64,000 bases of DNA from Ovoidimarina sp038744785 (GTDB taxonomy: Bacteria; Pseudomonadota; Alphaproteobacteria; Rhodobacterales; Rhodobacteraceae): assembly GCA_038744785.1 (NCBI GenBank), contig JBCDLX010000002.1:1-64000 (forward strand), read 5' to 3'. Under the pieces are notes generated by a model that was given only the letters and a program-made list of their open reading frames with translations, did not search any database and had not been told where the DNA came from. This document shows, piece after piece, positions 9,093 through 18,045 of the stretch (its first letter is position 1; each line of letters starts with the position of its first letter). The translations under genes were made by a program, and so were the position numbers.

Positions 9093-10316
9093 ATGGCGAC
9101 CTTTGGACTTGGTATCCTCCTCTTTACGCTGATCGTTCTTGTCCTTGTGACCATCATCATGGTGGCGCGATCCAGACTTGTGTCCACGGGCAATGTGAAC
9201 ATCACAATCAACGGCGAAAAAACCATATCAGTGCCGGCCGGGGGCAAGTTGCTGCAAACCCTGGCGGAACAGAAACTCTTTGTGCCTTCGGCATGCGGCG
9301 GTGGCGGAACCTGCGCCCAATGCCGTGTAAAGATCCACTCCGGCGGCGGGTCGATCCTTCCCACCGAAGAAAGCCACATCACCAAGAGAGAGGCCGCTTG
9401 CGGTGACAGGCTGTCCTGCCAGGTTGCCGTGAAGCAGGATATGCAGGTCGAAGTCCCTGAAGAGGTCTTCGGCGTCAAAAAGTGGGAATGCACTGTCCGG
9501 TCGAACGAGAACGTGGCAACCTTCATCAAGGCACTGGTGCTGGACTTGCCCGAGGGCGAGGATGTCAATTTCCGTGCCGGCGGATACATTCAGATCGAAG
9601 CGCCGCAGCACCATGTCAAATACACCGATTTTGATGTTGAGGACGAGTACCGGGAAGATTGGGATAAGTTCAACTTGTGGAAGTATGAATCGGTCGTCGA
9701 TGAACCGATTGAGCGCGCCTATTCCATGGCGAACTATCCCGAGGAACGCGGGATGATCATGCTGAACGTGCGCGTTGCCTCGCCGCCGCCGCGCTCTGAT
9801 GGCATCCCGCCGGGTAAAATGTCGTCTTACATCTTCAACCTCAAACCCGGCGACAAGGTCACCATATCGGGCCCGTTCGGCGAGTTCTTCGCCCGCGAGA
9901 CCGAGAAGGAAATGGTCTTTATCGGTGGGGGCGCAGGCATGGCGCCGATGCGCAGCCATATCTTTGACCAGCTGAAGCGCCTTAAGAACAAGGACCGGAA
10001 AATTACGTTCTGGTACGGCGCGCGCTCCAAGCGTGAGATGTTCTTTGTCGAGGATTTCGACTCACTTGCCGCCGAGTTCCCGAACTTCACATGGCACGTG
10101 GCGTTGTCCGATGCGATGCCGGAAGACGAGTGGTCAGGCTATACAGGCTTCATTCACAATGTTCTGCATGACGAATATCTCAAGGACCATCCCGCGCCCG
10201 AGGATTGCGAGTATTACATGTGCGGCCCGCCAATCATGAATTCTTCCTGTATCGACATGCTCCTTGAACTTGGCGTGGATCGCGAGGATATCATGCTTGA
10301 TGATTTCGGCGGCTGA
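9093..10316 (+). CDS. nqrF: Na+-translocating NADH-quinone reductase subunit F
   Basis: A 407-residue NADH-oxidising subunit. It has an N-terminal membrane anchor (residues about 5-27), then a 2Fe-2S ferredoxin domain with ACGGGGTCAQC near residues 68-78 and a fourth cysteine near 110. An FAD domain follows (RAYSMANYPEE near 208), then an NAD domain (FIGGGAGMAPMRSHIFDQL near 275 and YYMCGPPIMN near 375). All cofactor motifs look intact. It is the last gene of the nqr operon. GGCCGCGG at 10322-10329 can pair with CCGCGGCC at 10357-10364, but the loop is long and no T-run follows, so it is a doubtful terminator. Confidence 0.96.
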   Translation: MATFGLGILLFTLIVLVLVTIIMVARSRLVSTGNVNITINGEKTISVPAGGKLLQTLAEQKLFVPSACGGGGTCAQCRVKIHSGGGSILPTEESHITKREAACGDRLSCQVAVKQDMQVEVPEEVFGVKKWECTVRSNENVATFIKALVLDLPEGEDVNFRAGGYIQIEAPQHHVKYTDFDVEDEYREDWDKFNLWKYESVVDEPIERAYSMANYPEERGMIMLNVRVASPPPRSDGIPPGKMSSYIFNLKPGDKVTISGPFGEFFARETEKEMVFIGGGAGMAPMRSHIFDQLKRLKNKDRKITFWYGARSKREMFFVEDFDSLAAEFPNFTWHVALSDAMPEDEWSGYTGFIHNVLHDEYLKDHPAPEDCEYYMCGPPIMNSSCIDMLLELGVDREDIMLDDFGG

Positions 10317-10410
10317 TCAGAGGCCGCGGTGAACATTCGAACTGCAGGCTCAGATGCCGCGGCCGTATTGCACGTCCGCTTGCGAAGGGCCTGCACCGCC
10401 AGGTGAGCCA

Positions 10411-11409
10411 ATGACAATCCAGAATCTGCGAGCTCTCCTGCCGGGTCTTTTCGTGGTAGCCATGATCGTTCTGGCGGCGATGTTCATTTCAGAACACTAT
10501 GGCGCTCCGGTCATGCTGATGGCGCTTCTTTTCGGCATCGCGCTCCATTTTCTGGATGAAGAGCCGCGGACGGGACCAGGTATCGCGTTTGCCTCCAGGA
10601 CCGTGCTGCGCATCGGTGTAGCTTTGTTGGGCTTGCGCATCAGCGCAGAAGTTGCGCTGTCACTTGGGATTGATGTGCTTGTGATGATCGTGGCGGCAGT
10701 TATCTCGACAATCCTGTTTGGCCTCGTGTGCGCGCGGTTCTTTGGATTCCGAGGTAAGTTTGCATTCCTTTCCGCTGGATCGGTTGCCATTTGCGGAGCG
10801 TCAGCAGCAATGGCGATCTCGGCGATCTTACCGCGAGACGATCGCAGCGAAGAACGACTGGTGTTCACCGTCGTCGGAGTTACGGTGCTATCTACGTTTG
10901 CGATGATCACCTATCCGGTGTTGGCGGAACGTCTTGGGTTCACTGGCGTGGCTGCTGGAGTCTTCTTGGGGGCCACAATCCATGATGTTGCTCAGGTCGT
11001 CGGCGCAGGATTTTCGGTGTCGCAGGAAACTGGCGAGGTATCGGCTATTGTAAAGCTCGTTCGGGTCGCGATGCTGGCACCCGTTATAGTCATTGCAACA
11101 CTGATACTGAGCCAACAGGCTGCTGCAGGCGGCACCAAGGGCGACAAACCTCCACTGGTTCCGCTTTTTGTGATCGGTTTCTTTGTGTTGCTGGCGGTCA
11201 ATTCACTTGGATGGGTTCCTCTGATCGTATCCGATGCCGCTGGTGACGTGTCGCGTTTGGCCCTCTTGTCGGCTATCGCAGCCGTTGGCATCAAGACGTC
11301 TCTGAAGGATGTTCTGAATGTTGGCGGTGCGGCGATCGGCCTGTTGGTGGCCGAGACTTTGTTTATCGCGGTATTCGTGCTTGGGTTTCTGTATTGGAGC
11401 GCGCTCTAG
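10411..11409 (+). CDS. YeiH-family putative sulfate/anion exporter
   Basis: A 332-residue protein with about ten hydrophobic segments, matching the YeiH family (Pfam Cons_hypoth698), often annotated as putative sulfate exporters. Typical pieces are LPGLFVVAMIVLAAMFISEHYGAP, ALLGLRIS, GSVAICGASAAMAIS, GATIHDVAQVVGAG and LNVGGAAIGLLVAET. The ATG at 10411 follows AGGTGAG; an upstream in-frame ATG at 10354 would add a non-hydrophobic leader unlike the family. It lies 94 bases after nqrF in the same direction. The substrate is not established for most members. Confidence 0.85.
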   Translation: MTIQNLRALLPGLFVVAMIVLAAMFISEHYGAPVMLMALLFGIALHFLDEEPRTGPGIAFASRTVLRIGVALLGLRISAEVALSLGIDVLVMIVAAVISTILFGLVCARFFGFRGKFAFLSAGSVAICGASAAMAISAILPRDDRSEERLVFTVVGVTVLSTFAMITYPVLAERLGFTGVAAGVFLGATIHDVAQVVGAGFSVSQETGEVSAIVKLVRVAMLAPVIVIATLILSQQAAAGGTKGDKPPLVPLFVIGFFVLLAVNSLGWVPLIVSDAAGDVSRLALLSAIAAVGIKTSLKDVLNVGGAAIGLLVAETLFIAVFVLGFLYWSAL

Positions 11410-11557
11410 CGACCGTTTCCGCTTACCCCAACGCCAATGCTCCCGTCTCGCGTCCAGCGATCATGGCAGGATCGGCGCAAGACAAGGGACCGTCAGTCAC
11501 CTTGCTCGGTTCTGACCCGCCGACCTGAACCGGTCAGACGATAGCCTCGCGGCAGGT

Positions 11558-12589
11558 TTACACGAAGGCGATGTGTACTTTGACTGCATGCTGCCTGTCA
11601 GACGCCAGATCAAATGCGCGGGCGGCGTCTGCCATGGGAAACTCTTGGGTCACAAGCGGGGTCACATCAATGCGTTTGGACTGCATTAGTTCGACGGCCT
11701 GGCGGTATTCGGCGTGAAACCGAAAAGACCCCTTCAACGCGATTTCCTTTGCGGTCATCGCTTGAACCGGCAGCGTCATATCTCCCCCAAGGCCAAGCTG
11801 AACAATCACGCCGCCAGGGCGTAGGGCAGGGATCGCGCCAGCAAGCGCTGCGGCGACGCCGCTGCATTCGAAGTGAATGTCGAAGTGGCCCTTGTCCGCC
11901 TCGTAACGCGACAATCCCTGCGGGTTCTGTGAGATGTTAATTGTGCGGTCTGCGCCAATCTCTTCGGCTTTTTCAAGAGTAAAATCCGCGACATCGGTTG
12001 CAACAACTTCCACGGCACCGCCCAATCGCGCGACAAGCACCGCCAGCAGGCCGATCGGGCCGCATCCGGTGATCAGAACACGTTTGCCCACCATGTCTCC
12101 CGCCTGCTTCGCCGCATGCAGAACGACCGCCAGCGGTTCGGCCATGGCCGCTTCGCGCACAGTCAGATCATCGGCGGGAACGCATTGCGCGGCGCTTGCA
12201 ACTAGAACTTCCCGGAACGCGCCCTGGATATGCGGGAACGGCATGGCGGAGCCGTAGAACCGCATGCTTAGGCAATGATTCTGGGATCCCTCTTGGCAGA
12301 ACCGGCATACACCGCATGGGCGTGAGGGCGAAATTGCCACCAGTTGATTCTTTGCCAGCCCGTCAACGCCATCGCCCGTCGCAACGACACGACCGGCAAC
12401 CTCATGCCCCAGGATCATGGGTTCCCTCAGCCGAACAGTCCCAAAGCCACCGTGATTGTAGTAATGCAGGTCGGAACCGCAGATGCCGCCGGCTTCGACA
12501 CGGATCAACACTTCGCCAGCGCCGGGTGTCGGTTCTGGATGGTCTTCGATCCGGAGATCCTTGGCGGCATGTGCAGTAATGGTTTTCAT
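11558..12589 (-). CDS. idnD: L-idonate 5-dehydrogenase-like zinc alcohol dehydrogenase
   Basis: A 343-residue medium-chain dehydrogenase most like L-idonate 5-dehydrogenase, which oxidises L-idonate to 5-keto-D-gluconate with NAD(P)+. Catalytic zinc residues are in GGICGSDLHYYNHGG and GHEVAGRV. The structural-zinc motif CGVCRFCQEGSQNHC keeps all four cysteines. The Rossmann motif is GCGPIGLLAV. It is the second gene of a minus-strand pair, 9 bases after the 2-hydroxyacid dehydrogenase. The divergent gluconate 5-dehydrogenase and gluconokinase genes supply the next two steps of the idonate route, supporting the substrate call, though sorbitol-type polyols remain possible. Confidence 0.85.
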   Translation of the reverse strand: MKTITAHAAKDLRIEDHPEPTPGAGEVLIRVEAGGICGSDLHYYNHGGFGTVRLREPMILGHEVAGRVVATGDGVDGLAKNQLVAISPSRPCGVCRFCQEGSQNHCLSMRFYGSAMPFPHIQGAFREVLVASAAQCVPADDLTVREAAMAEPLAVVLHAAKQAGDMVGKRVLITGCGPIGLLAVLVARLGGAVEVVATDVADFTLEKAEEIGADRTINISQNPQGLSRYEADKGHFDIHFECSGVAAALAGAIPALRPGGVIVQLGLGGDMTLPVQAMTAKEIALKGSFRFHAEYRQAVELMQSKRIDVTPLVTQEFPMADAARAFDLASDRQHAVKVHIAFV

Positions 12590-12598
12590 TCTGTTTCC

Positions 12599-13546
12599 TT
12601 AGATCACCGGAGTTATAAGGGGTTCTCCCTGGAAATGCGCCGACAGGTTTTCGCAGACAAGCTGTCCCATGGCCTTGCGCGTTTCGACCGTGCCGCTGGC
12701 ATGATGGGGCTGCAACAGGACATTGCCAAGCGCCAGAAATCTGGGATCGATGTCCGGTTCTCCTTCGAAGACATCGAGCGCAGCCGATCCAAGATCCCCG
12801 GATTCCAGCGCCACAATCAGGGCGTTTTCGTCGATGTTGGACGCGCGAGAGATGTTGATGATCATTCCGTCAGCGCCCACGGCGGCGATCATTTCGGCGT
12901 CGACGATATGGCGTGTGCTCGCGGATGCGGCGAGCGTCACGAACAGAAACTCGGAGTGCTTTGCGAGGTCCACCGGATCGGCGACATAGGTCCAGTCAGC
13001 CCCGTAAGGCTTTTCTTCGATATCCGAATAGGCGATGTCCATGTCGAAGCCTTCAAGCCGCTTGGCGACTTCAAAGCCAATTCTTCCCAGCCCCAAAACT
13101 CCTGCCTTTCGCCCGAAAGCCCGGCGCTTCACGGGATAAAGCCCCTTGGTGTTCCACGACCCATCGCGGACCCATGCGTCTGCGCCGATCACACCGCGAG
13201 CAAGGCAAAGCATCATTGTGACGCCAAGGTCGGCAACGTCCCCGGTCAGGACATCTGGCGTATTGGTGACGTGGATGCCTTGTTTACGGCAGGCGTTTAG
13301 GTCCACCGCGTCATACCCAACACCGTAAATCGAAATCAGCTGGCAGTTGGGACAGGCCGAAATCATCGCTGCGTCGGCCCCAAGTTCGCCGCGTGTCGCA
13401 ATCGCCCTGACGTTAGGGCCGTGTTCTGATAGGAAGGCGTCCTTATCGTCGGCCTCAAAAAATCGCTTCATATCGAAGTTCTGGTCAAGCTGTTCTTGAT
13501 CCCAGTCAGGATATGCACCGACTTGAAGCACAATTGGTTTTGGCAC
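12599..13546 (-). CDS. D-isomer-specific 2-hydroxyacid dehydrogenase
   Basis: A 315-residue NAD(P)-dependent 2-hydroxyacid dehydrogenase of the glyoxylate/hydroxypyruvate reductase branch. The Rossmann fold motif is LGLGRIGFEVAKRL. The catalytic triad candidates are Arg in NISRASNIDE, Glu in DVFEGEPDID and His in LQPHHASGT. It is first in the minus-strand operon with idnD. In a sugar-acid locus it may reduce 2-keto-gluconate/2-keto-acid intermediates (GhrB-like), but the sequence does not fix the substrate. Its promoter region is shared with the divergent SDR gene and carries two GTTAN4TAAC boxes. Confidence 0.85.
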   Translation of the reverse strand: MPKPIVLQVGAYPDWDQEQLDQNFDMKRFFEADDKDAFLSEHGPNVRAIATRGELGADAAMISACPNCQLISIYGVGYDAVDLNACRKQGIHVTNTPDVLTGDVADLGVTMMLCLARGVIGADAWVRDGSWNTKGLYPVKRRAFGRKAGVLGLGRIGFEVAKRLEGFDMDIAYSDIEEKPYGADWTYVADPVDLAKHSEFLFVTLAASASTRHIVDAEMIAAVGADGMIINISRASNIDENALIVALESGDLGSAALDVFEGEPDIDPRFLALGNVLLQPHHASGTVETRKAMGQLVCENLSAHFQGEPLITPVI

Positions 13547-13569
13547 GTCGCTTCTCTCTTGACAGAAAT

Positions 13570-13598
13570 TGTTATCGATAACATGTTATCCGTAACGT
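13570..13598. promoter_or_regulatory. Paired GntR/LacI-type operators between divergent sugar-acid operons
   Basis: Two overlapping palindromes. TGTTATCGATAACA (13570-13583) is a perfect 14-base inverted repeat. ATGTTATCCGTAACGT (13583-13598) contains GTTA-TCCG-TAAC. Their centres are 14 bases apart. The form GTTA(N4)TAAC matches the GntR/IdnR box known from Escherichia coli gluconate genes. The same box appears twice before the ABC operon at 18046, so one LacI-family regulator probably controls both promoters. Confidence 0.75.
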
Positions 13599-13638
13599 AC
13601 ATGCAGCGTCAATCGGATTCGAAGGGGCAGGCACGACG

Positions 13639-14403
13639 ATGACAGACCTTTTCTCTCTCAAAGGGAAGCGCGCACTCGTTACCGGATCGTCGCAGGGGAT
13701 CGGGTACGCCTTGGCCAACGGGCTTGCGGCTGCTGGTGCAGAGCTTGTGCTCAACGGGCGCAATCCCGAAAAGCTGGACGCAGCCGTATCAAGCCTTGCC
13801 GATGACGGCGCGCAGGTCAGAAGCCTTGCATTTGACGTGACCGACCATGACCGCGTGCGTGCCGCAATCGACGGGTTCGAGGCCGATGTCGGAGCCATTG
13901 ATGTTTTGGTGAACAATGCCGGGATGCAGCATCGGACCGAGCTAGAGAATTTTCCGGCCGATGCGTTTGAGAAACTAATCCAGACCAATATTGCCAGTGT
14001 GTTCCACGTGGGGCAGGCGGTGGCGCGCCACATGATTGGGCGCGGCGCGGGAAAGATCATCAATATCGCGTCCGTCCAGACCGCATTGGCGCGTCCGGGC
14101 ATCGCCCCTTATACAGCGACAAAGGGCGCGGTCGGGAACCTGACAAAGGGTATGGCCACGGATTGGGCGAGGCACGGGCTGCAATGCAATGCGATTGCGC
14201 CCGGTTACTTCGACACGCCACTGAATGCGGCTTTGGTGGCCGATCCCGAGTTCTCGGCATGGCTGGAAAAGCGGACACCTGCGGGGCGCTGGGGAAAGGT
14301 GGAAGAACTGGTGGGTGCGTGTCTTTTTCTTGCGTCGGACGCTTCGAGCTTTGTCAACGGCCATACGCTTTATGTGGATGGCGGCATCACCGCGTCGCTG
14401 TGA
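13639..14403 (+). CDS. idnO: SDR-family gluconate 5-dehydrogenase-like oxidoreductase
   Basis: A 254-residue classical short-chain dehydrogenase. The NAD(P) motif is TGSSQGIG, with NNAG and the catalytic YTATK (Tyr about residue 156). It ends with the common FVNGHTLYVDGGITASL. It most resembles gluconate 5-dehydrogenases, which reduce 5-keto-gluconate to gluconate. It is the first gene of the plus-strand operon, and its stop overlaps the start of gluconokinase (TGATG), which supports the pathway. The divergent idnD would supply 5-keto-gluconate. Confidence 0.87.
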   Translation: MTDLFSLKGKRALVTGSSQGIGYALANGLAAAGAELVLNGRNPEKLDAAVSSLADDGAQVRSLAFDVTDHDRVRAAIDGFEADVGAIDVLVNNAGMQHRTELENFPADAFEKLIQTNIASVFHVGQAVARHMIGRGAGKIINIASVQTALARPGIAPYTATKGAVGNLTKGMATDWARHGLQCNAIAPGYFDTPLNAALVADPEFSAWLEKRTPAGRWGKVEELVGACLFLASDASSFVNGHTLYVDGGITASL

Positions 14404-14903
14404 TGCGCTGCTACGTTTTAATGGGCGTGTCAGGATGCGGCAAATCGACGGTCGGCGAAGCGCTCGCCAAGGTCTGCGATGTCTCCTACATCGACGGGGA
14501 CGAACTGCATCCCGCTACCAACATCAAAAAAATGGCAAGCGGAATACCTCTCAATGACGACGATCGCGCGCCCTGGCTCGCAAAGGTCGGGCGGCGGCTT
14601 GCGCAGGCGGGCGGACCGACGGTGATCGGTTGTTCAGCATTAAAGAGGAAGTACCGCGACTGGATTCGCAACGAAGTGCCAGAACCTGTGCACTTCATTC
14701 ATCTTGATGCGCCGAAAGAAGTTCTTGCCATACGCGTCGCCGAGCGACCAGGGCATTTCATGCCGGCGTCTTTGCTAGACAGCCAGTTTGCAGCGCTCGA
14801 ACCACTGGAGCCGAATGAGCTTGGCGGCGTGATCGATATCTCGCGCCCGTTCATAGAGGTGGTCGCGCAATCAGAGACCTATGTCAGGGAGACGATGGTA
14901 TGA
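14403..14903 (+). CDS. gntK: Gluconokinase, GntK type
   Basis: A 166-residue small P-loop kinase that phosphorylates D-gluconate to 6-phosphogluconate for the Entner-Doudoroff or pentose phosphate routes. Visible motifs are GVSGCGKSTVGEAL (Walker A), DGDELHPATNIKKMASGIPLNDDDRAPWL, CSALKRKYRDWIR and FIHLDAPKEVL. All of these are hallmarks of thermoresistant gluconokinases, and the length fits. A long upstream extension in this frame is noise; the ATG at 14403 overlaps the upstream stop. The stop overlaps the next gene by 4 bases. Confidence 0.95.
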   Translation: MRCYVLMGVSGCGKSTVGEALAKVCDVSYIDGDELHPATNIKKMASGIPLNDDDRAPWLAKVGRRLAQAGGPTVIGCSALKRKYRDWIRNEVPEPVHFIHLDAPKEVLAIRVAERPGHFMPASLLDSQFAALEPLEPNELGGVIDISRPFIEVVAQSETYVRETMV

Positions 14904-15787
14904 GCGAGAGGGTCGCACTGATCGGCGCAGGTGCCATGGGCGGTGCCATCGGGACCCGGCTGCTGGAAACCGGAAACACGCTAGCGGTATTTGATCTTGA
15001 TGCAGAACGGGTGTCCGCACTCGTCGCCAAAGGCGCCCGACCGGCAGCCTCGGCTGCCCTTGCTGCGGAAGGCGCAGAGTTCGCTATCACAAGCCTAAAC
15101 TCTGCGCGCATCGTTGAGCTGGCCGCGTTTGGCGACGAGGGGATCGCTGACGGGGCGGCCCCGGGAACAACCATCATCGATATGTCTTCGATTGCGCCTG
15201 ACGCGACCCGGAAACTCGCATCTCTGGCGCAGGGCCGCGGTCTTGCCTGGGTCGATAGCCCGCTATCCGGCGGTGCTCCGAAAGCCCTGACCGGAGAGCT
15301 GACTTTGATGGCCGGAGGAGACCCCGCCGACGTCGCGCGCGCCCACCGGGTGCTGAAACACGTGGCATCGAACTATACCCATATGGGGCCGCCTGGCGCG
15401 GGCCAGACGACGAAACTTATCAATCAAGTCCTGTGCGGTCTTGGATTTCTGGCGGTTGCCGAAGCGACGCAGCTTGCCTTGGATGCTGGCGTGGACGCTG
15501 CAAAGATCCCACAGGCTCTTAAGGGGGGCAGGGCGGACAGCGCTCTTCTGCAAGAGTATTTGCCGCGATTTGCGACCAAGGATTACAGGCGCACGGGGCG
15601 CATCGACAACATGGTAAAGGATCTGAACGCGGTGAATACCCTGTCGCGACAGACCGGTACATCGATGCCGATGACCGCGCTTTGCGCCGAGATCCACCGC
15701 ATGCTAACCGCGGCAGGTCTGGGGGGCGAGGATCAGGCCGCCGTGATGGAGTTCTTTCGCGGCGCGGGCGGGGACGTACCGGCATGA
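14900..15787 (+). CDS. 3-hydroxyisobutyrate dehydrogenase-family NAD(P)-dependent oxidoreductase
   Basis: A 295-residue beta-hydroxyacid dehydrogenase. The nucleotide motif is GAGAMGGAIGTRLLE, the substrate-binding segment reads VDSPLSGGAPKALTGELTLMAGG, and the catalytic lysine lies in GAGQTTKLINQVL. Members act on 3-hydroxyisobutyrate, tartronate semialdehyde, L-threonate or related acids. It overlaps gluconokinase by 4 bases, so it is part of the sugar-acid operon. A role in a hydroxyacid branch of that catabolism is the natural inference; the exact substrate is not decidable here. Confidence 0.85.
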   Translation: MSERVALIGAGAMGGAIGTRLLETGNTLAVFDLDAERVSALVAKGARPAASAALAAEGAEFAITSLNSARIVELAAFGDEGIADGAAPGTTIIDMSSIAPDATRKLASLAQGRGLAWVDSPLSGGAPKALTGELTLMAGGDPADVARAHRVLKHVASNYTHMGPPGAGQTTKLINQVLCGLGFLAVAEATQLALDAGVDAAKIPQALKGGRADSALLQEYLPRFATKDYRRTGRIDNMVKDLNAVNTLSRQTGTSMPMTALCAEIHRMLTAAGLGGEDQAAVMEFFRGAGGDVPA

Positions 15788-15898
15788 CCCTGACTTCGGT
15801 ACCAAATACGGGAACGCGCCAGCAGAGATCATCGGCATCTGGCGGGGCATTGCCGCGCTGTATTTGTGCCGGGTCCTGCCGGTCGCTTGGATAGCAGG

Positions 15899-16900
15899 GT
15901 GCGCACGCGGGTCACAATGCGAGACGTCGCCAAGGCTGCTGGCGTGACCACAATGACCGTATCGCGCGCCCTGCGCGACGACCGATCCGTAAGCGCCAAG
16001 ACCCGCGCGCGTGTGGAGGCTTTTGCCCGTGATCTGGGATATGTCTACGACACCACGGCACTTGCGTTTCGCACCCAGAAAAGTGGCTTTGTCGCCGTCA
16101 CGCTCCCATCCATCAACAACGCGAACTTTGCTGATACCTATCGGTCGCTGTCGAATGCGATCTCGGGCTCGGGGATGCAGATCCTGCTTGGTGCCACAAA
16201 CTATCGGATCGAGCGCGAGGAGGAGCTGGTGCGGCAATTGCTAGCCCGGAACCCCGAGGTCCTTGTGATGACGGGCGGCTACCATACCGAGGCCACCCGC
16301 GCACTTGTAGAAGGGCGCGGATTGCCCGTGATCGAGATTTGGGATTTGCCCGAAAAGCCCTTGGGTCATGTGGTCGGATTCTCGAACGCGCAGGCCATGA
16401 AGACGATCGTTACGCATCTGGCCGATTTGGGACACCGCAAACTTGCATTTGTTGGCGCGTCGCACGGTGGCGACCTTCGGGGAGCAGAGCGCCGGGCAGG
16501 GACCAGCGCGGCCGCGGTTGCGATGGGATTGCCAGAGGTTGCGTTTCTTGATGCCGGTCCGGCCCCCGTGACAATGCGCCAGGGCGCGGATCTTGCGGCG
16601 CGCGTCGGGCAAGGACTTCTTGAATTCGATGCGATTGTCTGCGTTTCGGATCCCGTCGCCTTTGGTGTCCTCAGCGAATGCCGCAGGCTTGGGATCGACG
16701 TCCCGGGCAAGCTGGCGATCACCGGGTTCGGTCTGTTCGACGTTGCCCTGGTTTCAGAGCCGAACATCACCACCGTCGACGTGGCGGCGAAACGCATCGG
16801 TGATGTTACAGCAGACATGCTGGCGGATATCTTTTCAGGCGAAACCGCGCCCAGAACTGTCGATGTTGGTGCCGAGCTGGTCCGGGGCGCGACCACTTAA
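15899..16900 (+). CDS. LacI-family transcriptional regulator (end of the idnO operon)
   Basis: A 333-residue LacI/GntR-type repressor. The N-terminal helix-turn-helix reads VTMRDVAKAAGVTTMTVSRALR, followed by the hinge and a periplasmic-binding-protein-like effector domain. I place the start at the GTG at 15899, giving VRTRVTMRDVA, which matches the family; ATG at 15917 would clip the first helix. It follows the dehydrogenase gene by about 110 bases and ends tail-to-tail with the next LacI gene, the two sharing the four bases TTAA. It likely senses a sugar acid of the locus. Confidence 0.9.
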   Translation: MRTRVTMRDVAKAAGVTTMTVSRALRDDRSVSAKTRARVEAFARDLGYVYDTTALAFRTQKSGFVAVTLPSINNANFADTYRSLSNAISGSGMQILLGATNYRIEREEELVRQLLARNPEVLVMTGGYHTEATRALVEGRGLPVIEIWDLPEKPLGHVVGFSNAQAMKTIVTHLADLGHRKLAFVGASHGGDLRGAERRAGTSAAAVAMGLPEVAFLDAGPAPVTMRQGADLAARVGQGLLEFDAIVCVSDPVAFGVLSECRRLGIDVPGKLAITGFGLFDVALVSEPNITTVDVAAKRIGDVTADMLADIFSGETAPRTVDVGAELVRGATT

Positions 16901-17934
16901 AGCTGCGCGCTTTGGCGGACTGTCGAACCCGGGATCAAACGGAAACCAATATCTCTCGTGGCTTCCACGGGTTCGTCCGACAGTCTGGCCATCATCATCT
17001 CGGCGGCGGCCTGACCGAGCTTCAGATGTGGGACATGCATTGACGTCAGACGCTTGCCCATAACCGCAGCAATCGGCAGATCGCCCCATCCGGCAATCCC
17101 GATGTCATTGGGAATGCGCATGCCCCTTGCTTCGCAGTACTGAAGACCACCAAATGCCATCGCGTCGTTCTGGTAGAAGATGCACTCGATACCGTTACTG
17201 GCGCCCAGAAGCTGTTCAGTTCCATAGAAACCTGGATAATAGGTTGCCGTGTCATGCAGGCAAAGCTGCTTCAGGACGGTGCCCCCCGTTCCTTCGATCG
17301 CTTTGCAGAAACCGTCGAGCCGTGCAGAGGCTGCGTTCGCCGTATCGTGCGACGTGCCCACATATCCGATATGGCGGTAGCCACATCCGGTCAGGTATCG
17401 GCCCATATCGAACCCACTGTCGAAGTGGTTGATGCCGACGCTCATATCCAGCGGGCTGGAATTTAGGTCCCAGATCTCGACAATCGGAACGCCCGCATTC
17501 CGAAGCATCTCCAGCGCGCGGGGTGAATGGTACCGTCCTGTCAGGATCAGCCCGGCCGGTTGCCAGGACAAAACCGTTCGAATCCAGCTTTCTTCTTCCT
17601 CTTGGGTGTGTTGCGTCAGCCCAAGAACGGTCTGGTGTCCGAACGCGCCAAGCTTGCGATCAATGCCTTCCAGAACCTGTGCGAAGACTTCGTTTCCGAG
17701 GTCCGGGATCGACACGCCGACGAATGTGGATGTCGTGTCGCCCGCGAAGACCGTGGCCAGGCGATTCGGCAGATAGCCGAGTTCATCGACCTTCTGCATG
17801 ACCAGCGCTCGGGTCTTTTCGGAATAGCCGCCTTCACCGCGGACCACACGGCTTGCGGTCATCTTTGATACACCAGCAGCCCTAGCTACCTCAGAAAGGC
17901 TTATCCTGTTGTTCTTGCTGGATTTATCCGACAT
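16897..17934 (-). CDS. LacI-family transcriptional regulator (GntR-like), divergent from ABC importer
   Basis: A 345-residue LacI-family protein. The helix-turn-helix is ISLSEVARAAGVSKMTASRVVRG, and the effector domain runs to the C-terminus; MTASRVVRG resembles GntR-type gluconate repressors. It is divergent from the ABC operon starting at 18046. The intergenic region carries two identical GTTACGGGTAAC boxes, one 15 bases from its own start codon, so autoregulation is likely. The paralogue at 15899 lies tail-to-tail with it. Which of the two binds the boxes cannot be decided from sequence. Confidence 0.9.
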   Translation of the reverse strand: MSDKSSKNNRISLSEVARAAGVSKMTASRVVRGEGGYSEKTRALVMQKVDELGYLPNRLATVFAGDTTSTFVGVSIPDLGNEVFAQVLEGIDRKLGAFGHQTVLGLTQHTQEEEESWIRTVLSWQPAGLILTGRYHSPRALEMLRNAGVPIVEIWDLNSSPLDMSVGINHFDSGFDMGRYLTGCGYRHIGYVGTSHDTANAASARLDGFCKAIEGTGGTVLKQLCLHDTATYYPGFYGTEQLLGASNGIECIFYQNDAMAFGGLQYCEARGMRIPNDIGIAGWGDLPIAAVMGKRLTSMHVPHLKLGQAAAEMMMARLSDEPVEATRDIGFRLIPGSTVRQSAQL

Positions 17935-17948
17935 CGGTGTATGATTAC

Positions 17949-18017
17949 GTTACGGGTAACTTATCGCTTGACAGATTGTGTTCTTAAGACAAGCATTAGC
18001 GGAACGTTACGGGTAAC
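17949..18017. promoter_or_regulatory. Twin GTTACGGGTAAC operators flanking a promoter
   Basis: GTTACGGGTAAC occurs at 17949-17960 and again at 18006-18017, 57 bases apart centre to centre, each preceded by AC. A TTGACA (-35 like) lies at 17968-17973 between them; the -10 about 17 bases on (AAGCAT region) is weak. The boxes fit the GTTA(N4)TAAC pattern seen at 13570-13598. The arrangement suits repression by a LacI-family dimer or a looped tetramer acting on both divergent genes. Confidence 0.75.
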
Positions 18018-18045
18018 TCAATCCCGTGCGAGGGAGGAACAAAGA

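Noticed and set aside
12344..13300. 318-codon plus-strand frame
   Set aside because: It is the shadow of idnD and the 2-hydroxyacid dehydrogenase, both of which have intact motifs.
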